Part shown: positions 16,609 to 26,124 of the stretch, one piece after another
Position numbering within the stretch: position 1 is the stretch's first letter
How the letters are laid out: each line of letters starts with the position of its first letter
Assembly (NCBI GenBank): GCA_016934735.1
Contig: JAFGSG010000018.1
Location: forward strand, 1 to 53,702
DNA length: 53,702 bases
Source of the DNA: Spirochaetota bacterium
GTDB lineage: Bacteria > Spirochaetota > UBA4802 > JAFGDQ01
Reading direction: 5' to 3'
Notes under the pieces: model-generated
What the model saw: the letters and a program-made list of their open reading frames with translations, nothing else
Databases searched by the model: none
What the model was told of the DNA's origin: nothing
Made by a program: the position numbers and the translations under genes

Positions 16609-17223
16609 TTACTTTTTCCCTTTTTCAACGGGAGTCATTAAAACAGTATACCATCCGTTTATTGTTTTAAGAGCTATTCTTTTCGCGAGGTCGTCAAGGA
16701 CTTTATCCTGAATACTAATTTCAGAGGAGATCGGAGGAATTACATCCGAAAATTCTTCAAAAGCCTGGATATTCCTGTCAAGAAAGATTTCCCTATCCTT
16801 GGTAACATCAAACAATCTTATTGAGGAAGTGATCCTGAGCCTTTTTCTTATAGGTTTTTCAAAACCGTTATATTTTACAGGCTGAATCTGATACGCTGTT
16901 ATTATTCCTTTCAATAACAAATCCGCAGGAGCATTCTCCGATACAACCGCTAGTCTGCCATCTGAAATGATTTGTTCCCTCAATTTTGTGATTAATTTAT
17001 ACGATAATGCAGGTTGATTGGTAAAGTTATTAAAAACAGGTATCATAATTTTATTTGCTTCTCGTGGGATTACCGGTTCGCCTTTAAAATTTATTAAGAC
17101 ATCCTTTATAGATGGATCATTTTTTTTGACTGTTGATGAGATGCAGCCATGTAAAACTATCATGGTACAGGTAAAAATAAATACGAATATTTTTTTAAAG
17201 GGGTATTTGTAAATATTAAACAA
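16609..17223 (-). CDS. lptE: LptE-like LPS-assembly lipoprotein
   Basis: LptE plugs the LptD barrel that inserts lipopolysaccharide in the outer membrane. The 204-residue product begins with a basic and hydrophobic signal sequence ending in VLHGC, so Cys27 is the probable lipidated residue. The mature part has the LptE pattern: KIMIPVFNNFTNQPAL, YKLITKLREQIISDGRL, then ADLLLKGIITAYQIQPVKYN. The family is divergent, so the name rests on this pattern, the lipobox and the coupling to holA. If right, it implies a diderm envelope with LPS. Confidence 0.78.
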   Translation of the reverse strand: MFNIYKYPFKKIFVFIFTCTMIVLHGCISSTVKKNDPSIKDVLINFKGEPVIPREANKIMIPVFNNFTNQPALSYKLITKLREQIISDGRLAVVSENAPADLLLKGIITAYQIQPVKYNGFEKPIRKRLRITSSIRLFDVTKDREIFLDRNIQAFEEFSDVIPPISSEISIQDKVLDDLAKRIALKTINGWYTVLMTPVEKGKK

Positions 17224-17399
17224 TTCGCTTGCCTTTTCTATAAAAAATAAATTTTTTATTAAAATATTCTAATGAAAAATATCAATTTACCGACAATATA
17301 GGTATATCATTTTATACTCTTATTTTCAGGTCTTCTTTAAGTTGTAATATTGCACTCAAATATTCAACTAATAAATAATGAAGACAAAAAATAAATAAA

Positions 17400-17427
17400 A
17401 AAACGGGAAAGGTTGTATCCCGTTTTT
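17400..17427 (-). terminator. Rho-independent terminator after the GH13-GlgA gene
   Basis: An inverted repeat AAAACGGGA / TCCCGTTTT with a loop of about nine bases has A/T tracts on both flanks, so it reads as an intrinsic terminator in both directions. It lies about 60 bases past the stop of the minus-strand gene ending at 17488, whose transcription it most likely ends. It also insulates lptE. Confidence 0.8.
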
Positions 17428-17487
17428 TTATTTATATGCATAATGAATTAAAAAATAATAACGGAAAAATAAATTTTTAAGGCGGTT

Positions 17488-20400
17488 TTATCTGATGACT
17501 TCCCTGAATTTATACATTTCTTCAATATATTTTTTAGCTGATACATCCCAGAATTTCACAGAATTTTCCGCTATAATTCTTGCTTTGTAAATGGTGTCAT
17601 CGCTGTTGTTTTTCAAAAATCCTGAAGCTCTCTCAACCGCGTCATAGAATGCCCATGCGCTGAAGTCCGTAAATAAGAATCCGTTTCCTTGGACTTTGTG
17701 TCCTGCAATATTAATAGGGATTACTGTGTCTCTTAATCCTCCGGTTGCGCGTGCTATAACAAAACATCCGCACGCCATTGCCTCAAGCTGGGATATCCCG
17801 CCAGGCTCGCTCATTGACGGCATGCAGAAATAATCGCATGAAAGGAGCGGTATATTTACATCCTGGAATCCAAACGATACTGAAATTCTATCCTGATAAT
17901 ATTTGCTTAGATTATAAAGGCCGTGGGCTATTTCTTCTCCTCTGTTGTCGCCAGATGAAACTGCTCCTCCTATAATAGCCTGGCATCCGAGCCTGGAAAA
18001 TATGCCCTCTGAAGCTTCGAGCAAAAGCTGATAACCCTTCTGTTCCGATATCCTGTGAATCATGCATAAAAGCATTATGTCGGGGTCTACCTTGAAATTT
18101 TTTTCAAGCTGAAGCATCATCTTGTTTATCAATCTTTTCAGGATATATTTCCGTTTTTCGTCCTTCAGTGCGTTAATTGTCTTAATGCCCTGAGTTATTT
18201 CCGGGTACCTGGTTTCTATCTTTTCTTTCAGGGGATGAATTTTTTTAATATGTTCTGTCAGCCTGGGGTAATAATGTTCGAAAAAACGCGATTCTTTATA
18301 TTTTTTGTTGACTCTTTTCCTGAAATCTTTGCCTATTGCGTTGCTGATTCCGAGAACATTCTTCAATATGCGTTCAAGTCCATCGCAAGCTCTTTCAATC
18401 TGCATGGCATAAGAAGGGCTTACCGTTATGACTTTATCCGCGAACCTCACTGCGGCAGCCATGCAGTTAAGCCTTTCAGGGTGAACAGGGTCTGCAAATT
18501 CGCCCGCTTTCCAGTTAGGCAGATTGAATAAATTGAAAAGATAAAATCCGTTTTCATGGAAATGGAATGAGTCAAAATACTGCCACCCGCCATTATGAAT
18601 AATGTGAATGAATTTTGTCATGGAAAAAGCGGGATTGTTTGCATAAAAATGATCGGAACGCACAATGCTGTTAAATAATCCGGCATAGGCGTCATTAGTG
18701 AATGTAAAATACGGTTTAAGATCGAATTTAATGATTACTTCTATGCATGCTCGTGAAAATGCCACTCTTTTCCTTATTTTTTCAACAGAAGTAACGCCCC
18801 AGTACAGGCCGTCAAAAAATTCGTGATGATCAAGCAGGAAGTATTTGATGCCGTCTGCGATACCGGAGAGCACACCGACTGTATAGTCCGTATCCTGAAT
18901 TTTAAAATTAACATTAATTCCCGTATACTTGACGTCGTATTGCTTTATGGCTTCTCGCATTTTTTTTAGAGCTTTTTCTCCTCCGTGTTTATAAAAACCT
19001 GTAATTACATATACTTCCTCTCCCTGCTTAACAAGCTCCCGCGGGAGTTCATATACAACATTTGCCAGTCCTCCGCTCTTTGAAAAAGGTTCAGCCTCTG
19101 CGGATAAAAATATTATGGCGCCTGTCCTGTTATGAAATTTAATATACTCCGCTATTTTCTTTAAGGTGTCGTCAGGATGTGCTGATAACAGATCAATATA
19201 ACCCAGCGCAATATCTTTCTTTAAAAGTCCATTGCCTGTAATATGAAAAAGTGCGCGCTTGATCCCGAGTTCCAGTAATTCGTTACTGTTCGCGCTTTCT
19301 GTGCTAAACAATGGTTTGAGGGAAAGCAGGAATCCTGTAAGTTTATCATAGGTAGTACTGTTTTTGGCGATTTCATTAAAAGCAAAGTTCGAAGTAAAAT
19401 GTCGCACGTCAGAGATGGAACATAGCCGGACGAACGAATCTTTTAAAAAATTCTGATAATGGTCGCCCATCTCCTCCAACTCAATGACCTGAAGAAGTTT
19501 GATTCTGTCCGTGAACGATACCGTAGTTGAAAGCCTGCTTGTTTTAAGCTCCATGCCCGTATAATAACTGTTCGCGCCTGTAATATGTGAATATACCGGG
19601 TCCAGTATTTTATAAAATGCGTTGTCATTTATCGGGAGTACAGGATTGTCGAACTGAAGTGATACATGCTGATTCGAGTCGGCGAAGTTAAAGACTCCGA
19701 TCCAGATATTCTCATCGGAAAAAATAATTGCTGCAGCGGTCATGTTATTATTTGCCCAGATCAGAAATCCATTGCCTTTTGTCCTGTGTTGAAATTCGTA
19801 CCATTCCCTGTAAAAAGGATATACGCTGCGGTTAGCTGCATTTTCAAACTGATTCCAGTTCACGTAAATATTATCCAGAAAGACCTTCCATCCCTCGCCT
19901 TCGGCGCTGCCCTCATAATCCATGATTATATTACTCATGAACATTGTAAGGCCTACAGCAGCCCTGAGTCCCCTGTGTCCGAATGTGTTAAGCGCTCTTC
20001 TTTCATCATGATTGCCGAGAATGCCCAGAAGCTCAGTGCCCTGCGGCAGCACAGATGGAAAATACTGATCATATATGTGATATATTTCTCTTATGTCTGT
20101 TTTACCGTGAATAATATTTTCACATATCTTAAATAAAGCGGAATTATAAGGGATGATTCCGGTCCTGGTCAGATATTTTTCATGTCCCCAGTAACATTCA
20201 GCAATATTTAAAAAATAGTCTTTATTCTTCTCCCTGAGTTTTCTTTCAATATTCAGCATAAAATAGTAATGAAAGGGAACTGCGATAGTGTCTCTACAGG
20301 CTGAGTCATAATAACCCGTTGTAATAAAATGGCCGTCCTCTCTGTCGTTTACAATTATTCTGCCTTCTACCATTTCCTCGTGTGTTCTTTTACTTTCATT

Positions 20401-22344
20401 TATGTATGGATAATTATTCCGCTTCATCATTATGGGTACAGCATGCGCAGAATCGAACCTGATGCCATCAATGTCATATTTATCGATAAGTTCTTCGGTT
20501 GATTCCGTAAGCCATTCCCACACTTCGAGCATTCTGTAATTGTGAAGCCTGCCGTCGTCCCAGCTCCCGAAGCGTCCGTCGGTTGATGCTCTCTCAACAA
20601 GATGTCCTTCATTATTATAGCATTTAACAATATAGTCAGGCGGGAAATTGCTCCTTCTGTTCAGATGCGGCACAATATCCACTATTATTTTAATGCCGAT
20701 GGAATGAGCTTTTTTTATAAGATTGATCAGTTCTGTATCACCGCCGAGCGAGGGTTCAATTTCCGTTAAACTCATAGGCGAAAACGGCGAGGGCGATGTG
20801 GCTCCATATGCCCAGTCCTCTCTGTTATGGCCTCTCTTCTGCACTCCAAGAAGGTATATGGATGTGACATAGTAGTTTTTTTTAAGATATTCAAGGTGAG
20901 CTGTAATGTCAGTGAAGCTGCCGAGCCGTATTACTTCACCGTATTCATTGTAAACTAAACCTGGATGGCCTCCATTATCTTTCCAGAATATTCCCGTATG
21001 TCCGTGTATATCCGGAAAAACCTCTAATATAATTTCCCCTCTTACATCAGGGATTACGTTCACTCTGCCGCTTGTGCCGGGAAGATTTATCCATGAGGCA
21101 TCTGTTTTTTTTCTGAATACAAGAAAATCATAATGTCCGGTTTCATCAAATACAATATCAGTGAAATGTATTGCTTTTTCATTGTCCTGCTTTAACAGCT
21201 CATCAAAATAGTTGAAGTCATTTTTACCGGAAATTTTATTCGGATTTTTGTTTTTATAGAAACGGACAAAATATTTAATCTTTCCGGCCGGCAGTTTAAA
21301 TTCCAGTCTGAATTTTGAACCTTTACGCATATTTATGAATCGGGATGCAAGAGGAGCGTCGAATTCCTTAGGAGAAAATATTCTTTCAAGTAAAATATTC
21401 GCTCGATTTCTTATCTCATGCATGTCGTGGCCTGATGCGGAAACAAGAAGCCTTGTGATCTCTCTCAAAGACACAAGGTCGCGGTTTTTTTTATATCTTC
21501 TTGCAAGCCGTTCGAGTGATTCTAATGCTTTTAGATTTTTATAATAATCAAAATTCATTTCATTTCCGTGCACTCTTGCATCCAGCAATTTCAGCAAAGA
21601 TTCTCTGTTTTTTAACGTAAATCTGCTGATCCTTGCCGGTTTTTCTATTTCAATCTCAATTTTTTCTGCGGGAATATATTTAAGGACTTCATCAACAAGA
21701 TTATTTAATGCTTTTGAAACATAAGGAGGGAATACTTCCGTATGAGCATAACCTGTTTCAATAGCACGGCTTTCGATCATTAAAAGAAGCTTGAACGATT
21801 CAAATAATAAATTTTCATTTTTCTTTTGTTCATTTACAAGAACATCGAATATGTGAAGACCGAGATAAACAGAAGGAATTTCACCCCATTCCGGGCCTGT
21901 CCCAACATGAGAAATCACAGTTGTGCTTTCCGATATATGGTAAATAGTAGGGCTTCCCGGTTTTTCTTTTATTATGACAAATCTTCTTGCATAAAGATTG
22001 GTGAAATCTCCTTCTGCGATTGCTTTATGAATAAATAATAATGCAGATATTAAACGCGAAGAAAGTCTCGCATCGCTTAATAATCTGCTGCGGTAGTTTT
22101 CGTTGCCGCCTGAAGTTCTGTCAATAATGCTGTTTTTTATGGCAATAAAACGCGGTGTCAGATCATCTGCGGAGGTTCCTGCTTTGAACTCGGAAATAAT
22201 AAACGTATCCGGCGAGAAGTCGTAGCATCTGTTGTCTTTAAATGCGTCGGTAATTTCATTCCTGACTAAGGAGTCAGCGACAAGATTTTCGTCTTTGAGC
22301 CTGAATCTGGAAAGACTGCTTAGGGTTGAAGATAACTTATGCAA
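17488..22344 (-). CDS. Fusion of GH13 alpha-glucanase/glucanotransferase with GT5 glycogen synthase
   Basis: A 1618-residue cytoplasmic protein with no signal peptide. Residues 1-330 are helical and unassigned, and 340-430 look like a carbohydrate-binding beta-sandwich. Residues 440-960 are a GH13 barrel: VDIVPHLNRR (555-564), GIRFD with nucleophile Asp631, NIAE with acid/base Glu716, and GNHD with Asp780. Residues about 1076-1618 are a glycogen synthase of the GT5 type, with the ADP-glucose loop KSGGLANV (Lys1089) and the E-x7-E motif Glu1513/Glu1521 (SEPGGISQLE). The GT5 half should extend alpha-1,4-glucan from ADP-glucose. The GH13 half could trim, branch or remodel the same chain; which is not decidable by eye. 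A terminator follows. No glgB, glgC or glgP gene is nearby. Confidence 0.88.
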   Translation of the reverse strand: MHKLSSTLSSLSRFRLKDENLVADSLVRNEITDAFKDNRCYDFSPDTFIISEFKAGTSADDLTPRFIAIKNSIIDRTSGGNENYRSRLLSDARLSSRLISALLFIHKAIAEGDFTNLYARRFVIIKEKPGSPTIYHISESTTVISHVGTGPEWGEIPSVYLGLHIFDVLVNEQKKNENLLFESFKLLLMIESRAIETGYAHTEVFPPYVSKALNNLVDEVLKYIPAEKIEIEIEKPARISRFTLKNRESLLKLLDARVHGNEMNFDYYKNLKALESLERLARRYKKNRDLVSLREITRLLVSASGHDMHEIRNRANILLERIFSPKEFDAPLASRFINMRKGSKFRLEFKLPAGKIKYFVRFYKNKNPNKISGKNDFNYFDELLKQDNEKAIHFTDIVFDETGHYDFLVFRKKTDASWINLPGTSGRVNVIPDVRGEIILEVFPDIHGHTGIFWKDNGGHPGLVYNEYGEVIRLGSFTDITAHLEYLKKNYYVTSIYLLGVQKRGHNREDWAYGATSPSPFSPMSLTEIEPSLGGDTELINLIKKAHSIGIKIIVDIVPHLNRRSNFPPDYIVKCYNNEGHLVERASTDGRFGSWDDGRLHNYRMLEVWEWLTESTEELIDKYDIDGIRFDSAHAVPIMMKRNNYPYINESKRTHEEMVEGRIIVNDREDGHFITTGYYDSACRDTIAVPFHYYFMLNIERKLREKNKDYFLNIAECYWGHEKYLTRTGIIPYNSALFKICENIIHGKTDIREIYHIYDQYFPSVLPQGTELLGILGNHDERRALNTFGHRGLRAAVGLTMFMSNIIMDYEGSAEGEGWKVFLDNIYVNWNQFENAANRSVYPFYREWYEFQHRTKGNGFLIWANNNMTAAAIIFSDENIWIGVFNFADSNQHVSLQFDNPVLPINDNAFYKILDPVYSHITGANSYYTGMELKTSRLSTTVSFTDRIKLLQVIELEEMGDHYQNFLKDSFVRLCSISDVRHFTSNFAFNEIAKNSTTYDKLTGFLLSLKPLFSTESANSNELLELGIKRALFHITGNGLLKKDIALGYIDLLSAHPDDTLKKIAEYIKFHNRTGAIIFLSAEAEPFSKSGGLANVVYELPRELVKQGEEVYVITGFYKHGGEKALKKMREAIKQYDVKYTGINVNFKIQDTDYTVGVLSGIADGIKYFLLDHHEFFDGLYWGVTSVEKIRKRVAFSRACIEVIIKFDLKPYFTFTNDAYAGLFNSIVRSDHFYANNPAFSMTKFIHIIHNGGWQYFDSFHFHENGFYLFNLFNLPNWKAGEFADPVHPERLNCMAAAVRFADKVITVSPSYAMQIERACDGLERILKNVLGISNAIGKDFRKRVNKKYKESRFFEHYYPRLTEHIKKIHPLKEKIETRYPEITQGIKTINALKDEKRKYILKRLINKMMLQLEKNFKVDPDIMLLCMIHRISEQKGYQLLLEASEGIFSRLGCQAIIGGAVSSGDNRGEEIAHGLYNLSKYYQDRISVSFGFQDVNIPLLSCDYFCMPSMSEPGGISQLEAMACGCFVIARATGGLRDTVIPINIAGHKVQGNGFLFTDFSAWAFYDAVERASGFLKNNSDDTIYKARIIAENSVKFWDVSAKKYIEEMYKFREVIR

Positions 22345-22417
22345 TGATTAACCTCTTTTAAAACCGGCATAATTGTATCAGGGATGTTACAGATTTTAAA
22401 ATAATTAGCAACCCACC

Positions 22418-22436
22418 CCGCCCGCAGGGCGGGCGG
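22418..22436. repeat. GC-rich perfect hairpin, possible dispersed repeat
   Basis: CCGCCCGC pairs with GCGGGCGG around an AGG loop. This block of almost pure G/C lies in a very AT-rich gap about 75 bases upstream of the GH13-GlgA gene. A related GC-rich inverted repeat occurs at 32752. No T-tract follows, so it is not an obvious terminator. Confidence 0.6.
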
Positions 22437-22594
22437 AAACAAATCCAAAAAGAAACAAAATAAACAGTAAAACCGATATTATAAAAATTTGTTTCTCAGA
22501 AGTATTGAGCAATATATTGCGAGTAAAATATTACATTAGCATAAATAAAAAAAAATGCAATATATTTATTTAGTTAAAACACCTCGTTAAATTC

Positions 22595-22622
22595 TTGACA
22601 TTTAATATTTTAGTATTATACT
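22595..22622 (+). promoter_or_regulatory. Sigma-70-type promoter of the CBS-domain gene
   Basis: TTGACA (22595-22600), a 16-base spacer, then TATACT (22617-22622), which matches the consensus at 11 of 12 positions. Transcription should begin near 22629. The AGGAGG ribosome site at 22657-22662 and the ATG at 22671 follow. Confidence 0.75.
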
Positions 22623-22670
22623 TGATAGTAAATTGAATCGTGTTTAAAATTTGCAGCAGGAGGATGGGTT

Positions 22671-23126
22671 ATGAGTATAGTCAGGGATATTTTAAATGAA
22701 AAAAAACAAAAGGAAACATGGTCGATATCGCCTAAGGCAACAGTACTCAAAGCTCTTAAACTCATGAAAGAGAAAAAAATAGGAGCATTGATAGTGATGA
22801 ACGACAAGGGTAAGGTAGCTGGTATTTTTTCCGAGAGAGATTATGTGCGTAAGATCAGTCTCAGAGCAGATTCCCCCGGGAAAGGCGATACTTTAGTAGA
22901 GAAAATGATGACCCCTGCAAAAAAGATGTATACGGTGACCCCGGACAGTTCAATAGATGACTGTATGGCTCTCATGACAGAGAAACATATAAGGCATCTG
23001 CCTGTTTTTGAAAATAATAAATTTATCGGCATTATTTCTATCGGCGATACTGTTAAATCAATTATCGCTGAAAAAGAAGATGTAATAGCAAATTTAAGCG
23101 ATTATATAGCCGGAAAATATTCTTAA
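22671..23126 (+). CDS. CBS-domain pair protein
   Basis: A 151-residue stand-alone protein made of two CBS domains (about residues 10-65 and 75-135). Diagnostic pieces are VLKALKLMKEKKIGALIVMN, GIFSERDYVRKI, TPDSSIDDCMALMTEKHIRH and GIISIGDTVKSII. Paired CBS domains bind adenosine nucleotides such as AMP, ATP or SAM and sense energy state. The target here is unknown because no effector domain is attached and no obvious partner is adjacent. It has its own strong promoter, AGGAGG ribosome site and terminator, so it is a single-gene transcript and may be well expressed. Confidence 0.92.
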   Translation: MSIVRDILNEKKQKETWSISPKATVLKALKLMKEKKIGALIVMNDKGKVAGIFSERDYVRKISLRADSPGKGDTLVEKMMTPAKKMYTVTPDSSIDDCMALMTEKHIRHLPVFENNKFIGIISIGDTVKSIIAEKEDVIANLSDYIAGKYS

Positions 23127-23191
23127 AATTGTATTTATTGGAATGATTTTTTATTACATGTGCTGAATTATTTCATTGTGTATTTATATTA

Positions 23192-23231
23192 AATATTAAA
23201 ATCGGCTGTTCTATCAGCCGATTTTAATATT
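23192..23231 (+). terminator. Strong intrinsic terminator after the CBS-domain gene
   Basis: A perfect 17-bp stem (23192-23208 with 23215-23231) encloses a 6-base TTCTAT loop. The core is ATCGGCTG / CAGCCGAT and the outer arms are A/T-rich, giving A and T tracts on both sides. It lies 65 bases after the stop at 23126 and can also act in the other direction. Confidence 0.85.
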
Positions 23232-23394
23232 AATTTACCCGTTTTATTTCCGGCATTTTATTTGTCTTCCATGCAGATAAATATTAAACTCTCCATATAT
23301 AAATCAATTTGAATAAATAAAGTAGTTGCGAAAAAATTATTGTTTATTCGATACTTGGAAATAGTCTGTAAAGAAGAATTAGTATTATAATATA

Positions 23395-24378
23395 ATGACT
23401 AAAAGAAATTTACTTATTGAAAAGATACAGCTGCTCAGAAACGCGAGCCTTTTTTCAAAGTTAAGAGAGGCTGAGCTAGAGATAGTGGCCGCTTACAGTG
23501 AATATTATAACTTTAAACCAGGGCAAATCATTTTTAGCGAAGGAAGTAATGCCGAAGTACTTTATATTATTAAAGAAGGCGAAGTTTTTATTAGCAGAGA
23601 GATGAAGAACAGGGGAGTAATTGATTTAGCAAGATATATTTCCAATGAAAGTTTCGGCGAATTAAGCCTGCTTACAAGTAAATCGAGGAATGCTACAGCA
23701 ATTGCAGAAAAGGATACAACATTGCTTATTTTTCCGATGGAGGGTACTTATTTTAAAGATGTTCTTGAAAAACATCCTGAGATTTCGGCCCGGATTTTAC
23801 ATAAGTTTTTAGCAATAATAGCAGGAAGGATAAGAAACACAAACAGACTTATTTCGGAGAAAACGCCTTGGATAAGAGATTTGAGGAGGCAGCTTTTCAG
23901 CGACAAGCTTACAGGGCTTTATAACCGGACATTTATTGAAGAAGACTTCGCTGCTTTTCTCCCGCAATACGGTGAATCAACAAGCCTTATTATGATTAAA
24001 CCCGACAACTTCAAAGAGATCAATGATAATTTCGGCCATGATGTAGGCGATAAGGTGCTGAGGCTTCTTGCGATATTCCTGCAGTCAATATTGAGAGAAG
24101 ATGATATAGGGGTAAGATACAGAGGCGACGAGTTCGCAGCTATTCTGCCGAACACAAGCACTGAAGAAGCATTGGCAATCGCGGACGATCTGAGAGAGAT
24201 TGTTATGGAAATGGACATAAGCAACGCAACAAACGGCGAACTTGAAAAAATTACAGTTAGCATCGGCGTTTCGACTTATCCGTTCCATGCCAGCAACAGC
24301 ATTATGCTTGCGGACAGGGCGCATGAGAAAATGTTTGAAGCACGTGAGAAAGGCGGGAATCGCGTAATGAGTGTGTGA
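23395..24378 (+). CDS. cNMP-binding domain - GGDEF diguanylate cyclase-like protein (RGDEF variant)
   Basis: A 327-residue cytoplasmic protein. Residues 15-130 are a Crp-type cyclic-nucleotide-binding domain (FKPGQIIFSEGSNAEVLYII, then FGELSLLTSKSRNATAIA in the phosphate-binding-cassette position). Residues about 165-325 are a GGDEF domain. The signature reads RGDEF rather than GGDEF, which is tolerated in some active cyclases but weakens the case. The product-inhibition site RxxD (REDD) is kept five residues upstream. It probably links cAMP or another nucleotide to c-di-GMP. It is a paralogue of the next gene, 58 bases downstream in the same direction, and a duplication is likely. No clear ribosome site precedes the start. 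Confidence 0.88.
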   Translation: MTKRNLLIEKIQLLRNASLFSKLREAELEIVAAYSEYYNFKPGQIIFSEGSNAEVLYIIKEGEVFISREMKNRGVIDLARYISNESFGELSLLTSKSRNATAIAEKDTTLLIFPMEGTYFKDVLEKHPEISARILHKFLAIIAGRIRNTNRLISEKTPWIRDLRRQLFSDKLTGLYNRTFIEEDFAAFLPQYGESTSLIMIKPDNFKEINDNFGHDVGDKVLRLLAIFLQSILREDDIGVRYRGDEFAAILPNTSTEEALAIADDLREIVMEMDISNATNGELEKITVSIGVSTYPFHASNSIMLADRAHEKMFEAREKGGNRVMSV

Positions 24379-24436
24379 TTGTTTTAATAGCCGGAATTTT
24401 TTGTGTTTTAATTAAATTAAGGTACTGATTTATTTA

Positions 24437-25408
24437 ATGAAAAGTAAAATCGAATTTTTACAGAATGTGGAACTCTTTTCATTGCTCTCAAGCGAAGAGA
24501 TTAGCAGGATTATTAAATCTCTTCATTCGGTTGAAAAAGAAGCAGATGAGATTTTATTCAAGGAAGGCGATGAAGGTAATGAGCTTTTCATTGTAATGAC
24601 CGGTAAGGTCGCAAGCTATGTTGTGCTTCCGAAGGGTACAAAACGTGAAATAGCTGAGTTTAAGCCGGGTGATTTTTTTGGCGAAATGTCAATTTTTGAA
24701 AATACTCCCAGGTCAGCAACCTGCTATACAAAAGAACATTGTTCTCTTCTGTCATTGAGGGAGAGAGACCTTTTTGAGCTGATCCTGTATGATCCGGAGA
24801 TTGCCATAAAAATAATGTATAGAATGCTTAACATAACAACTGAACGCCTTTTGGATAGAAGCGAATTCTTGTCGGATATGGTCCAGTGGGGAGAGGAAGC
24901 GCGTAAGCGTGCAATCACTGATGAACTTACCGGTATTTATAACAGACGTTTTTTAGACGATGCTCTTGTGGATTATTTTGAAAAAGCAAAGAACAACGGT
25001 AAACCGCTATCTCTTATAATGATGGATATAGATAATTTCAGGGAACACAGCGAATTTTTTAATCAAAAACAGACAAACCGCGTAATTCTTGAAGTTGTAT
25101 CAGTCTTTAAAAAATATTTCCGTGAAAATGATATTATAGCGAGATACGGAGGAGACGAATTTACAGTCATTATGCCGGATACTGATTTAAAATCCGCGTT
25201 TACTTTTGCTGAAAAGATACGCATTGCAGTAAGTGAATTACAGCTCTCTGATATAATGAAGAACAATATTCGACAAATAACGATCAGTCAGGGAATTTCT
25301 TCTTATCCTGAAAATGCCGATGATCTTGAAAGCTTAAGAGTAAATGCGGATAAAGCCCTTTATAAAGCAAAACTTGAAGGCAGGAACAAGGTTATTCTTG
25401 CAGAGTAG
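24437..25408 (+). CDS. cNMP-binding domain - GGDEF diguanylate cyclase
   Basis: A 323-residue protein with the same two-domain build as the upstream gene. The cNMP-binding fold spans about residues 10-125 (EADEILFKEGDEGNELFIVM, FGEMSIFENTPRSATCYT). In FGE-x8-RSA, Glu and Arg occupy the cyclic-phosphate positions of cAMP-binding Crp-like domains. The GGDEF domain spans about 160-320 with an intact ARYGGDEF signature and an REND inhibitory site. It should make c-di-GMP from two GTP under cyclic-nucleotide control. Together with the class I adenylate cyclase at 12.7 kb this suggests a cAMP to c-di-GMP relay, which is inference. Confidence 0.92.
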   Translation: MKSKIEFLQNVELFSLLSSEEISRIIKSLHSVEKEADEILFKEGDEGNELFIVMTGKVASYVVLPKGTKREIAEFKPGDFFGEMSIFENTPRSATCYTKEHCSLLSLRERDLFELILYDPEIAIKIMYRMLNITTERLLDRSEFLSDMVQWGEEARKRAITDELTGIYNRRFLDDALVDYFEKAKNNGKPLSLIMMDIDNFREHSEFFNQKQTNRVILEVVSVFKKYFRENDIIARYGGDEFTVIMPDTDLKSAFTFAEKIRIAVSELQLSDIMKNNIRQITISQGISSYPENADDLESLRVNADKALYKAKLEGRNKVILAE

Positions 25409-25428
25409 AGATGAATGCCCATCTGCTT

Positions 25429-26124
25429 TTAGGTGCCTTCCTTTTGGAAGGCTTTGCCTATTATTGTAATTTTTATTCTTAAACTTTTCATTGTAAAAGA
25501 AGTGAATCTATCAGGCCTTAGCTTCATAAGATCAATATCCACCGTAGAGCCATTTTGAGTATAGGGATGAATTTTAACTTCGATATGTGAGGCAGTCGGT
25601 ATCCTTCCCACTCCATTGCATACATGACAGTATTTATCTTCTCCGTAGCACACATGACAATCCATTCTTGAGGGTAGTTCCACAAAAGCGACAGCTCCTT
25701 TTTCTGATTCTTTTGGGGTAACAAAAATTTCAACATCCTGGCCGAATGCGCGCATTCTTTCTTTTCTTTTAATCTTTTTATTTAACAGTCTTGTGGTAAG
25801 AAGATCCTTAAGGGAGATTGAATATTTAATGCGATTTTTCGGAAGATAAACATAACCATCGCTGCTGAATCTGCTTTTACTTAAAAGTTTAGAATTGTAA
25901 TCCTTTCTGAGTTCGTCATCTATAAGGAGTTTATATCCTTTTATTATCAGGTCTACTTTTTTTTTATCCTCGTCCGCGTTCTTCCCTGATATGTCAGGAT
26001 GATATATCTTTATTAAATTGCAGAACGCAGAGCGGATTAATTCTTTTTCGGCTTTATAAGGGATATTCAGTATCTCATAAAAGTCTATTATGTTGCCTTT
26101 GTCATCACAGTACGGCTTATTCAT
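25429..26124 (-). CDS. Short DnaJ-like co-chaperone with one zinc cluster
   Basis: A 231-residue protein. The J-domain (about residues 13-78) has the HPD motif at 42-44, which stimulates Hsp70 ATPase. A linker and beta region follow. A single four-cysteine centre comes next, Cys156-x2-Cys159 and Cys166-x2-Cys169 with CHVCNGVGR, instead of the two zinc centres and four CxxCxGxG repeats of full DnaJ. The usual second C-terminal domain is missing. It is therefore a specialised J-protein rather than the main DnaJ. It converges with the GGDEF gene (21 bases apart) and is divergent from the PerR-like gene, sharing an intergenic region with its operator. Confidence 0.8.
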   Translation of the reverse strand: MNKPYCDDKGNIIDFYEILNIPYKAEKELIRSAFCNLIKIYHPDISGKNADEDKKKVDLIIKGYKLLIDDELRKDYNSKLLSKSRFSSDGYVYLPKNRIKYSISLKDLLTTRLLNKKIKRKERMRAFGQDVEIFVTPKESEKGAVAFVELPSRMDCHVCYGEDKYCHVCNGVGRIPTASHIEVKIHPYTQNGSTVDIDLMKLRPDRFTSFTMKSLRIKITIIGKAFQKEGT

